Shown piece by piece: positions 32,001 through 38,989 of a stretch of 64,000 nt of DNA; the stretch's first letter is position 1, and every line of letters begins with the position of its first letter. Position numbers and translations under genes: made by a program. The notes beneath the pieces are model-generated. The model searched no databases. It was given only the letters and a program-made list of their open reading frames with translations, and was not told the DNA's origin. Source of the DNA: Pomphorhynchus laevis (taxonomy: Eukaryota; Acanthocephala; Palaeacanthocephala; Echinorhynchida; Pomphorhynchidae); assembly GCA_012934845.2 (NCBI GenBank), contig WNNJ02000771.1, positions 1 to 64,000 of the forward strand, given 5' to 3'.

Positions 32001-33397
32001 CATCTTTTGGCTTCCGCTCCTTTGTTGTGGCTGCTCCTCTCTCGTGGAATCATCTGCCCATTCATATCCGCCAATCAACATCAATTCCGTGCTTCAAACG
32101 CCAAATCCAATTCCATTTCAACAATTACTAATTAATCTGACTTTTGCTGTTCATTTTTGTTAGTAGTCATGTAAGCGTGCATATTGCAAGCATTTGCCAC
32201 GTTAAATAAATTATTATTATCACGGCTTCACAAAATAGGATCATTAGCAACATTACTGGCAAATGCCAGCACAGGAATCTTTTGTATCGGCTAACTTCTT
32301 TTATGAATTTCTCAAACGAGAGTGATACCATTCCGCGTGAATTATGTTAACAGTCTTTTAAGCCAGACGCGAAAGAACGACGATAACAGTATTTGATACC
32401 GTTTCGTCATCACAATGACTCATTAGTGGCATATCCATCTTACTGCTGGATGCATAGGAGGACTAGCTGTTATCGTCGTTCTATCGCGTCTGGCTTAAAA
32501 GATTGTTAACATAATACACGCGGAATTGTATCACTCTTGTTTGAGAAATTCATAATATCATTTTTGTTTTAAAAATATAAAAAATATGGTATTAATATTT
32601 AAAATATAATGTGTATTCTAAAAATTATTCGAATATGGTCATTACTGACATCAGATGATGACGATTTGCTCATGTTTTGATTTAGTTTCACAATGTATAT
32701 AGAACTATAGAAACGAATTTGTTATTTTGGTTTCTTTTCAAAGTGCGCTATACTATGACAAACATATTTCATTATGTTAACCAAATGACAGCATATTATT
32801 TATAGATCTTTTCCATTTGGAATGCATTAATAAATACTTTAATGAAAAGTTGAAATTAACTTGTCCAAAATGTGGGGACAACGTTATACCATCTGATAAT
32901 TGTGTATCACCTGTTGCAAATCAACTTAGAAATATTCTTAACCAATCCGGATGGATTGAGCCTGATCATATTAAGCACCAACATCAACAATCGCAACAAC
33001 AATCGCATCCTAATGAATGTATGCAACATATAAATTTGACTTTTGACTTTTATAGACTAATTTTTAGCTGGATTTATTTCCTCGAGAATTCGAGACACTT
33101 CTATTGCAGTTAATAATGACGGCATAGCAACCAAACAATCACAAAGCATGAATAATGAAGATAAGTATAGACAAAAGTCCATAATTGAAAGGATTAAGAG
33201 ATTTATAAAGTATAGCGTAATTCCTATATATATTTCGACTGTTTTTGTGCATATTTAGGTTACAAACTATTATCAAGCCAAAATGTCGAAACACGGTTCC
33301 ATGCTACATTCGCACAATTGCTATACTATTCATTGTAGCATTTCTAATCTTCAGTATCGCCTCAATCGTAGAACGTTTGTCTGTTTTTCATCTATAG
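19873..33397 (+). CDS. Zfpl1: Zinc finger protein-like 1 (ZFPL1), 5 exons
   Basis: Host gene assembled from exons 19873-19974, 24681-24792, 32806-33018, 33110-33209 and 33259-33397. They total 666 bases (221 aa plus stop) with all splice phases matching and GT/AG at each junction. Residues 1-52 form a B-box-like zinc module ([28 protein letters not shown]). Residues 53-94 form a RING-H2-type domain (C53-x2-C56, C70, H75-x2-C78, C91-x2-C94) containing the family hallmark CYDLFH. A His/Gln-rich linker follows at about 128-140, then the conserved EDKYRQKS block at about 160-167, and a single membrane segment at about 195-213. In other animals ZFPL1 is a Golgi membrane protein that binds GM130 and supports cis-Golgi integrity. 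At 221 aa it is shorter than the roughly 300 aa of vertebrate ZFPL1, mostly through a short linker. No break is seen. Confidence 0.92.
20985..21398 (-). CDS. RT fingers and palm A of the two-ORF LINE
   Basis: 137-codon frame from the LINE at 20.15-23.93 kb. [20 protein letters not shown] is the finger motif, [17 protein letters not shown] the nucleotide-binding region, and [14 protein letters not shown] the palm A aspartate. The protein continues in other frames to [10 protein letters not shown] (about 20890) and YADD (about 20810). Confidence 0.7.
   Translation of the reverse strand: MTADQRRKVAITMLLATSSDVAGINISRRIFLPKKYPVSCPKDLRPISIQNSLVSIYAKALASRICDHLSRRNLIPHSFHGFVKGRSVHSAVGEVHRFCQENSHQLAVTVFLDFSAAFDRIFIPFDISSLSGPSGCL
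21911..22417 (-). CDS. Endonuclease of the two-ORF LINE (partial)
   Basis: 168-codon frame with [35 protein letters not shown] (catalytic D-x-N) and [11 protein letters not shown], ending near [11 protein letters not shown] (terminal block, S-H-D for S-D-H). Its start is internal. It lies upstream of the RT on the same strand. Confidence 0.65.
   Translation of the reverse strand: MTVVKCSLRSSLLLNYSCPALSCLVVLLVKNGKRLSPANVYIRPGDIHKNRDLLDGIIDSRYDMVLGDFNDRTGHWINAALRRARNGYLIHKPPSPTFHCISTNSLFDLLLLHERWLLRVCTEQSRQYLSTSHDLIRCGYNKICCFVVDSTLIRSEWLSSGLLSNASP
24057..24366. repeat. Inverted pair of tRNA-derived SINEs
   Basis: A - strand SINE (about 24245-24057) and a truncated + strand copy (about 24253-24366) meet head to head around 24250. 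The tRNA-like head has an A box (agcttagtgga) and a B box (gagttcaaatcc). The body includes gggtcGAAACgtg and cagCTGATGAtaccc. The same SINE is at 52.86-53.10 kb. Frames spanning this palindrome are artefacts. Confidence 0.75.
24681..24792 (+). CDS. Zfpl1: ZFPL1 coding exon 2
   Basis: Acceptor ttattaaaag before 24681. Codes [14 protein letters not shown] then [19 protein letters not shown], matching the CIVQSYLQWLQDSDY ... CRLC ... CYD region of ZFPL1. It ends one base into the codon for D72, followed by donor GTATAT. It completes the B-box-like module and supplies the first RING cysteines. Confidence 0.92.
24793..26680. other. ZFPL1 intron 2, AT-rich, no recognised element
   Basis: About 1.9 kb of AT-rich sequence with no frame above chance, no clear repeat ends and only short duplicated words. 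A faint LINE-like Cys pair appears near 26490-26520 but cannot be supported. Confidence 0.5.
26690..27330 (+). mobile_element. LINE C-terminal fragment with internal duplication
   Basis: Shows [20 protein letters not shown] at 27075-27145, the standard end of CR1/L2-type LINE proteins. The stretch 26872-26990 is repeated at 27215-27335 with few changes. No long open frame is preserved. Confidence 0.5.
27560..28520 (-). mobile_element. Penelope-like element fragment (RT and 3' end)
   Basis: The - strand reads [18 protein letters not shown] (RT block with the PLE G-x-P-L-G signature) near 28240-28180, and [13 protein letters not shown] (active site YVDD) near 28130-28090, interrupted by frameshifts. 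Its 3' side (27560-27620) carries CTGACGA ... GCCGAAAAG, the hammerhead-like relic usual in PLE ends. Confidence 0.65.
29008..29070. repeat. TA microsatellite
   Basis: Run of about 30 TA dinucleotides. Confidence 0.95.
29350..29550 (+). repeat. PLE tail repeat, partial copy
   Basis: Contains the core end gaaacctgataacatagcag, ttcctcctaatgatctctaa, and the following AT-rich tail. The terminal motif acgtagactcagttatctg is at about 29917-29935, beyond an inserted fold-back at 29577-29731. Confidence 0.65.
29577..29731. repeat. Fold-back element with perfect 36-base arms
   Basis: 29577-29612 is the exact reverse complement of 29696-29731. Between them lie 83 bases that themselves contain a smaller hairpin (aaaattgtacaaaa ... 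ttttgtacaatttt). It resembles the inverted ends of PLE fragments or a MITE, and sits inside a PLE tail copy. Confidence 0.8.
29930..30600 (-). mobile_element. Penelope-like element, linker and GIY-YIG end
   Basis: The - strand codes [17 protein letters not shown] (the PLE linker before the endonuclease) in frame 30589-30263, then a Cys cluster ([13 protein letters not shown]), then [17 protein letters not shown] at about 30130-30080, a GIY-YIG nuclease core written Y-x(n)-YVG. It is a distinct PLE family from the 59-62 kb ones. Frames are broken between the pieces. Confidence 0.6.
31311..32215 (+). mobile_element. LINE family 1 copy, 5' truncated
   Basis: Starts inside the RT after the active site ([41 protein letters not shown]), continues through the C-terminal segment ([32 protein letters not shown]) and ends with the family 3' end (catttgccacgttaaataaa) near 32215. 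A family 1 copy in ZFPL1 intron 2, with frameshifts. Immediately upstream (31141-31300) is a copy of one arm of the 32.3 kb fold-back. Confidence 0.75.
32311..32552. repeat. Fold-back element, arms about 88 bases
   Basis: 32311-32400 and 32465-32552 are inverted copies with a handful of mismatches (arm text includes ccagacgcgaaagaacgacg). A related single arm lies at 31141-31195. It encodes nothing and could be a MITE-like or PLE-derived fold-back. Located in ZFPL1 intron 2, about 250 bases before exon 3. Confidence 0.7.
32806..33018 (+). CDS. Zfpl1: ZFPL1 coding exon 3
   Basis: Acceptor tttatag before 32806. Begins (D)[11 protein letters not shown], then [12 protein letters not shown] completing the RING, then [19 protein letters not shown], the family's conserved post-RING helix (GPVASALREKL in vertebrates). 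Ends in a His/Gln-rich linker at donor GTATGC (33019). Confidence 0.92.
33110..33209 (+). CDS. Zfpl1: ZFPL1 coding exon 4
   Basis: Acceptor ttctattgcag, 91-base intron upstream. Codes [20 protein letters not shown] then [12 protein letters not shown]. The DDDKYRRRP block of vertebrate ZFPL1 is recognisable as NEDKYRQKS. Donor GTATAG at 33210. Confidence 0.85.
33259..33397 (+). CDS. Zfpl1: ZFPL1 coding exon 5 with membrane anchor
   Basis: After a 49-base intron (acceptor gcatatttag), codes a basic stretch and the hydrophobic run [19 protein letters not shown], then ERLSVFHL and TAG at 33395-33397. This is the single C-terminal membrane anchor. A competing frame of 65 codons over the same bases has no family support. 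Confidence 0.85.
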
Positions 33398-33490
33398 AAC
33401 GATTTGCAATAACTACATTCTTCAATACTTTATTAAACGTTTTAAAAAATGATGACATACAATTGTTTTCATGCTTTTAACCGTTCGGTC

Positions 33491-33496
33491 AATAAA
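33491..33496 (+). terminator. Candidate polyadenylation signal of ZFPL1
   Basis: AATAAA 94 bases after the ZFPL1 stop codon, in AT-rich sequence. The cleavage site is not determinable here. Confidence 0.5.
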
Positions 33497-33539
33497 GATA
33501 TTATTTTAATATTTTATTTTATTTATTTTATTAAACTGG

Positions 33540-33870
33540 CACCTATTAAATCAAGTTAAAATAAAAAATTGAAATTTAAAATAAAAGTCATTTTTATGAA
33601 TTGACTAATAAATAACAGACGTTGTATCAGAATAAGAATTAGAGGTCGTCAGGAGGAACTGCTATGCTATCAGGTTTCGGCCCCTAACTCCTCTACCCAA
33701 CATAGCAGCGGGGCCAAATACATGCTAATGATGTATTTCCTCTGATAAAACTATCTAGTATCTTATTCTAATACAAAGTATATTATTTATTATCTATCCA
33801 ATAAATAATTGTTTAAAGATTTTTTATAATTTATATCAAGTTAAAATAAAAAATTGAAATTTAAAATAAA
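33540..33870 (-). repeat. PLE tail repeat copy
   Basis: Conserved core at 33610-33760 (cgttgtatcagaataagaat, tgctatgctatcaggtttcg, acatagcagcggggccaaat), followed by a second partial AT-rich tail at 33800-33885. Located just after ZFPL1. Confidence 0.75.
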
Positions 33871-34089
33871 AGTCATTTTTATGTTCATTTTTTCTGAGAT
33901 AGTCTATGAAAGAACTATCCCTATTGCTGATGCAAGCCGGCCAATTATTTAGCCGTTAATCGACGAATGTCGAACATACGTTTCCTGGGTCGCTCCACGA
34001 AGAGGCTAGTTTGCAAAAAATGCCAGTTTCATACTTAATCGAGTGGCACCTAGCCGTCTTACTTTAATGTCTTCGGTTAATGTAACTTT

Positions 34090-34660
34090 AATATCTTCAG
34101 TTAATTTTACGTCATCTAGAATAATGCTCTTCAGTTGGCTATCTTCTTGTATATATTTATTCGTCATTTGTGTTCTAAAAAATACCTTTATTTTTGTTTA
34201 ATTCTTAGTATTTGTATCAGTTGCATCTCTTCTTTTTGATTTTCGAAAATTACTTAAAATGCTGTCTATTGAGTAATTGACGTATTCGTTCAATTTCTAT
34301 CTCTAAGCCGCCTGTATCAGAGCATACTGAAAATGCTCTGTAAAGAAGTGTCTTTATAACACCTATCTTATAAATATGTGGACAGACCCTTTTGTAGTTT
34401 AAACAAGTTCCATCGTGTGTCGGCTTCATAAATACAGCCATTTCGAAGTGCTTCCTAAGAAGTGTTACATCCAGGAAGTTAAGCAACTTATCCTTTTTAG
34501 TTTCATTTAAAAATTCGAGAATCGATTGTTCCTCAAACGCGTTTTTTAATTATGTGATATCATTGTTAATCTCGCAGCTTATGAAGATGTCGTCGACATA
34601 TCGCGAGTAGACGTTTAATATGAGTTTGTCGGAGTTGTAAACAATATCATCTATGTATTA
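34090..34660 (-). mobile_element. Penelope-like element RT fragment
   Basis: The - strand shows YSRYVDDIFIS (about 34610-34570, active site YVDD), LLNFLDVTLLRK (frame 34486-34250), FMKPTHDGTCLNY and ERIRQLLNRQ, the post-active-site blocks of Penelope/Neptune-type PLEs. Truncated at both ends, with one frame change between YVDD and FLDV. Confidence 0.7.
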
Positions 34661-34709
34661 AATGGTTACCTATGTATTAAACATTTTTATTTTGCTATTT
34701 TGTTTTTAA

Positions 34710-35075
34710 CGATTTAATTCGTCTTCTTATCGTTGCTTTCCGCCTTGTAACTTTTCATACCCCTTCATTTCTCAACCTTCCTTTTCTTGATAATTCTCGT
34801 CCTGTTTACTGTTCCTTGCGTTCCTGTAATTCCCTTCTTTTACATGTCCCAAACTACTCTACCTCCTTTGGACTCCGCTCCTTCCTGGTGTCTGCTCCTC
34901 TATCGTGGAATCATCTGCCCATTCATATACGCCAATCAACTTCCCTGCCGTGCTTCAAACGACAAATCCTATCCCATTTAAACAATTTATCTGCTTGACT
35001 TTTTCATTTTTGTTTGTGGACTTGTAAGCGTACAGCTTGTACGCATTTGCCACATTAAATAAATTTGTATTATTA
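34710..35075 (+). mobile_element. LINE family 1 3' end, young copy
   Basis: About 365 bases differing from 2800-3165 at only a few positions by eye (for example tggtgt for tggtgg near 34890). It is 5' truncated and ends in the same tail (gtacgcatttgccacattaa). A recent insertion. Confidence 0.8.
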
Positions 35076-35084
35076 ATTAATTAT

Positions 35085-35365
35085 AGTGATATTTTCTTGC
35101 TGAGTCTCCAAATTAATCTTTCACTTTTACGAAACATGAATAAGGACTTCCAATATGCCACACAAAAAATATCATTTTATTTTTAAATAAGGATTTTAAT
35201 TTTATTGTAGATGGCATTCTGATGATGACAGCAATTGATTGTCAAAAATTAAAAAAAAATATTTTTTTGTGTGACAAAGTGGATGTCTAGGAATATAACG
35301 AATTTATCAGACTCTAATCATGTTTCGTAAAAGTGAAAGATGGATTTGTAGACTTAACAAGAAAA
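35085..35365. repeat. Fold-back element, arms about 46 bases
   Basis: ttttcttgctgagtctccaa (35089) and its inverted partner ending ttaacaagaaaa (35362) form arms of about 46 bases with a few mismatches. Both contain tttcacttttacgaaacatg or its complement. The centre contains a long A run and no frame. Confidence 0.7.
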
Positions 35366-35505
35366 TTTGTGAACTACTTTGATTTATAATTTATATTATT
35401 TTTATAGTATTTATTTACTATTTATTATTTTTTTTTGAAGAGAAGATTTATTCAAGAAAAAAAAGAGGTAAAATGTTCTGCAAACTAGAAAAGTTTCTTG
35501 CACTG

Positions 35506-35805
35506 TCAAGCACATTGTCCCGACATATTACTCAACGGAGTGCAGCGGACTTGTAATGATGCTGCTCTTGCTAGCGCTAGTCCCGTTTTGATCCTCAAAT
35601 CACGCATGCATTCGTTGTATGGCCGAGTAGATTTTATAGATTGACGCCTGCATATTTGTCGTAGCACCTTTGAAGCTATTTCACCAGCTCCACCGTTAGC
35701 TGCAAAAATTATAGGAAAAAAACAAGCTCTTTCAAATCGTGATATACGTTCACCGTATTTTCCGATTTTCCTTTGTTCGTGGTAGTGAAAGTGATTTTGT
35801 GGCAT
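35506..35805 (-). CDS. C-terminal domain of the RLE-type LINE (out of frame)
   Basis: 99-codon frame directly downstream of the 883-codon ORF: YHEQRKIGKYGERISRFERA, CFFPIIFAANGGAGEIASKV, then RPYNECMRDLRIKTGLALAR. From memory, related animal proteins carry an equivalent R-V-R-E-V-E ... PLVFSxxGGMG ... YxxVMGWLRxxLSFxLLR segment in the same chain. Here it is separated by a one-base shift and a stop, so the copy is probably recently dead. Confidence 0.65.
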   Translation of the reverse strand: MPQNHFHYHEQRKIGKYGERISRFERACFFPIIFAANGGAGEIASKVLRQICRRQSIKSTRPYNECMRDLRIKTGLALARAASLQVRCTPLSNMSGQCA

Positions 35806-35831
35806 TTATGTTGAGTAGGACGAAGCAAGTT

Positions 35832-38483
35832 TTAAACGCAAACGTCCAATAGGGACCGCTCCGAAATACTAAACAACCCATAACAAGAAATATCTACTCT
35901 AGCGTTATGTTCCCTGGCTGTCGAATTTGTTGCGAATGTTACTCCGTCTGGAAGCGGTTGCAGTGTAGGTTCCAGAGAAACGGGGTCGCAAATCCCTTTT
36001 AGCTCTTTTGCAATTAGATCCCGAAGGAAGTTGTGTCGTATAATTGGCATACCACCGACCTTACATGAAAGAGAGTGACGGAGCTCAAACTTTGAACCGC
36101 ATAAACATTGATCTGGTTGTTTCGGAGGCGTCCAACCATATCTTGTAGCTAGAGCGTCTTGAAATTGGAGCTTTGAGAGTCGATAACCATATGCTTCCAT
36201 CGGTTTTGCAGACAACCATGTTGACGCACCACACGTAGCAGCAAATTTTAAAGCTTTTATAATATTGCTATCTTCCAATGTTTGTAATTTAATATTCCAA
36301 AAATTATTTCGTTGATTGTGAATATCCAAAGCGATTTGTTGCTGCTGTTGGGCCAACAAGGGGCCAAATGATGCATTGATCAGCGGTTGACACATTCGGC
36401 GCGAATTTTCGAATTCCAGATCAGATCCATCTTGAGGCAGAAAAATTCCCAAACCACCATACCGCAAAGGGATATTTAATATTGTTTTAAATCGATCTAT
36501 ATCGACGACGCCAGTTATCTTGGGAACAAGGCAGGATACTATGATTTTCGACAAGTTTGCGAATGCTTCTGAATAGACATGTATAGTTCGTTGTATGAAG
36601 TTCCAGCTGTGTTGTAGTGCTTGAGTCAGAGCGACGTAAGCCAAGTGAGGATCTTCGTCGGCTACTAGTATCAACCTCTCTATGCAAGTAGACCATTCAT
36701 CTATTTTCCTTTTTATAAACATATTTGTATATGATTTTGTACCAATAGCTGAACCCAGTATCTCAATTCCATCAGTATTAATGCATAGGTTAGATTCTAC
36801 GAAAATCGACCGGGCAACGCTAAGTATCTTATCGTGTACCAACATTCGGCACTTTTCTTCATTAAGATAAAATCCAAAATCGGGACCGACTCGACGCACA
36901 TTATCCCAAATCGTCTTAAGGTCCTTCACACTTCCGATAATGTTAGAGTCATCCGCATACCAGCGATGTACAGTATTCGGGGCAGCCTTTGAAAGAACAT
37001 TAATCAAGGGAAGAGACGCCGCGGCAAACGCAATCATGGAAAGCGGGTCACCTTGAGTGAATCCCTCTGATGATTCTAAAAAATCATTGTCGACAATCAG
37101 TATATTAGGGCATTTGTAGATATTTCGTAGTATAGTGGATAAAGAAGGACATATGAACTCTACATTGTTCAAAGCGACTAAACGATTTATGCGATTAAAA
37201 GCGTTGGATGCATCTAGTTGTAATATGCACAAGTCATCGCTACTATCAAAGAGTTCTCTTGTGGAATGAATTGCCATCTCAATACCACATCGTTGGCCAG
37301 AGCATAATTGAACACAACCAGCCACTTTCTGGATATCTTCCGAAATTCTTTTCGCCACAACTTTGCCTACTATTTTTCGAGAGACTTCATCTACTCTAAT
37401 CGGTCGTACTCCTGGATTTTTATCTAGTGGAATTAGACGGCTTACTGTAAAGGCCTCAATGTCGCCGGGATTCAATTCGATGGTCGCTATAGTTATTGCG
37501 AAGTTGGCTAAGGATTCAGCAAGCCCATTAGAACTTTGACCAAAAGAGCATATCATACTCTTCCATGAAGATGCATTTACTCCAGAAGGCCCTGCTGCAC
37601 CACGTGTAGATCTAGCGGCAGAACGAATATCTTCAGCATCTATTTTTAGGAAGCGAACAGGATGATGATCAGCAATGTTATCCAGTGGAGCTCTGAGTAA
37701 GACGTGTTTATTCGCAGGAATTGAATCAGGATGTAATTCCAACAATTTCTCCTTTACTGATTGACCGCTTGGCAAAGTGTCTTTAAGTCTGAACACCTGG
37801 TGCGATTTATTGGGATCTTTTAGTACTTGAATTGCGGCGTGTGTTTTTCCCGTTGTTAACAGTTTACTAAATAAGTTTATCCAGTTTTGATTCTTTTTTA
37901 TTATTGGTAAACGATCGCGTGCCTCAGATTGAAGAATTCTTCCCTCAACTAGTAGTTCGGATATTCGGTTCTCTTTCCAGAGTAATATTCGTCTTGTAAG
38001 TATTGATCTTATTGCGCTAGTCTTCCTTGTTGTTGTTTTTTGAAGCATAAGTTGACATATAACGGTTATCTTCATCAGGAGATACCTCATTTTAGAGTGA
38101 TCAGAGTTAATGGCGGAGTAACATTCCGATAGTATGTCTATGAAACTTGAACTTGTGTTGCATTTTGGTAAGTTGAACAAGTTGGGTATCCACTTTACAA
38201 CTTCATAGTATGTAGATTCAATGATCGATGCGTGCTGCGATATGTTATTTGATGTTTCGATTATGTTTGTGTTAACCGATCCATTACAAGTTGAATTATC
38301 GATTAAACATGATTGTTTAACCACATTGTCAACTACATACAGAGAAGCGGTATTTCCACAATTTCGTGCTGAACAGTTGACGCAAGGTTGTTTTAGACGG
38401 GCACATTTGCATGACTTACAAACAGCAGCTTGACCGTTGCAGGAACAACATTTTGAAATACCTGCAGGAATTCCTTTCGGCAT
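35832..38483 (-). CDS. RT with restriction-like endonuclease (883 aa)
   Basis: Residues 12-42 hold nine cysteines (SKCCSCNGQAAVCKSCKCAR, then CVNCSARNCGN), reminiscent of CXC/tesmin-type zinc clusters. RT blocks are GAAGPSGVNASSWKSM (about residue 295), VRPIRVDEVSRKIVGKVVAK (about 355), LDASNAFNRINR (about 425), SEGFTQGDPLSMIAFA (about 470) and HRWYADDSNIIG (about 505, intact YADD). Near the end CLCGSKFELRHSLSC is a C-x-C ... H-x4-C knuckle followed by IIRHNFLRDLIAKEL, VSLEPTLQPLPDG, ARVDI and LLDV, fitting a PD-(D/E)xK-type nuclease with the RHN and D...D residues. The ATG at 38483 is followed at once by the conserved-looking MPKGIPAG. I infer that it would nick a target and reverse transcribe its own RNA. 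Confidence 0.75.
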   Translation of the reverse strand: MPKGIPAGISKCCSCNGQAAVCKSCKCARLKQPCVNCSARNCGNTASLYVVDNVVKQSCLIDNSTCNGSVNTNIIETSNNISQHASIIESTYYEVVKWIPNLFNLPKCNTSSSFIDILSECYSAINSDHSKMRYLLMKITVICQLMLQKTTTRKTSAIRSILTRRILLWKENRISELLVEGRILQSEARDRLPIIKKNQNWINLFSKLLTTGKTHAAIQVLKDPNKSHQVFRLKDTLPSGQSVKEKLLELHPDSIPANKHVLLRAPLDNIADHHPVRFLKIDAEDIRSAARSTRGAAGPSGVNASSWKSMICSFGQSSNGLAESLANFAITIATIELNPGDIEAFTVSRLIPLDKNPGVRPIRVDEVSRKIVGKVVAKRISEDIQKVAGCVQLCSGQRCGIEMAIHSTRELFDSSDDLCILQLDASNAFNRINRLVALNNVEFICPSLSTILRNIYKCPNILIVDNDFLESSEGFTQGDPLSMIAFAAASLPLINVLSKAAPNTVHRWYADDSNIIGSVKDLKTIWDNVRRVGPDFGFYLNEEKCRMLVHDKILSVARSIFVESNLCINTDGIEILGSAIGTKSYTNMFIKRKIDEWSTCIERLILVADEDPHLAYVALTQALQHSWNFIQRTIHVYSEAFANLSKIIVSCLVPKITGVVDIDRFKTILNIPLRYGGLGIFLPQDGSDLEFENSRRMCQPLINASFGPLLAQQQQQIALDIHNQRNNFWNIKLQTLEDSNIIKALKFAATCGASTWLSAKPMEAYGYRLSKLQFQDALATRYGWTPPKQPDQCLCGSKFELRHSLSCKVGGMPIIRHNFLRDLIAKELKGICDPVSLEPTLQPLPDGVTFATNSTAREHNARVDISCYGLFSISERSLLDVCV

Positions 38484-38942
38484 AATTTGTGTTGGATGTA
38501 ATTGTTGTATTGTATGTTATTTTATTGTAATTTGATCTTTTTGAGTTGCCGATTGTAGAATTTCTCTTGAAAATTTGTATGTTATTTTATTGTAAGTAGT
38601 TTATTTAGCAGCCAAGAAAGTTCAAACTAGTCAATATTATTATATTAATAATAATAATAATAATAATTATTATAATATATATTTATATTATTTATATATT
38701 ATATACTAAATTATATATAACTATTTATAATATTTGATGATTTTCCACACTTAACAATTTTAACAAAATAATTTTACAAGTGAAATTAGCAAGATTTCAC
38801 AAGTTTGACAAACTTAAAAGTGTGTTTTCAAGTTACAAATGTGTTTTAAAAAACAATCACGTTTATTAATAAATCAATTAATTGCTTAATTACGAAATGC
38901 TCGATAACAATTGTAATGTAATTGTTAAATACGAATGTACAT

Positions 38943-38948
38943 TTTATT
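38943..38948 (-). terminator. Candidate polyadenylation signal of channel gene
   Basis: AATAAA on the - strand about 43 bases after the stop codon. Confidence 0.45.
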
Positions 38949-38989
38949 TAAGAAAAATCACAACATGCATTTATCACAATAGGTGCACT

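Larger units (their letters stand above)
35500..38490 (-). mobile_element. LINE with restriction-like endonuclease and Cys-rich head
   Basis: A non-LTR retrotransposon on the - strand, nearly open throughout. Order: Cys cluster, RT, zinc knuckle, restriction-like nuclease, C-terminal domain. The 883-codon frame (38483-35832) ends inside the nuclease at LLDVCV. The rest of the protein follows in frame 35805-35506, shifted by one base with a stop between. The site-specific R2-type LINEs share the RT plus CCHC plus restriction-like nuclease layout, but their N-terminus carries C2H2 fingers and a Myb domain rather than this Cys cluster. Codon use and AT content are closer to host genes than to the other LINEs here. 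Lies between the ZFPL1 and channel genes. Confidence 0.75.

Noticed and set aside
33283-33480. 65-codon frame [13 protein letters not shown]
   Set aside because: Overlaps ZFPL1 exon 5 in another frame; the membrane-anchor frame fits the gene's phase and family.
36487-37399. Small + and - frames inside the RLE-type LINE
   Set aside because: Shadows of the 883-codon frame.
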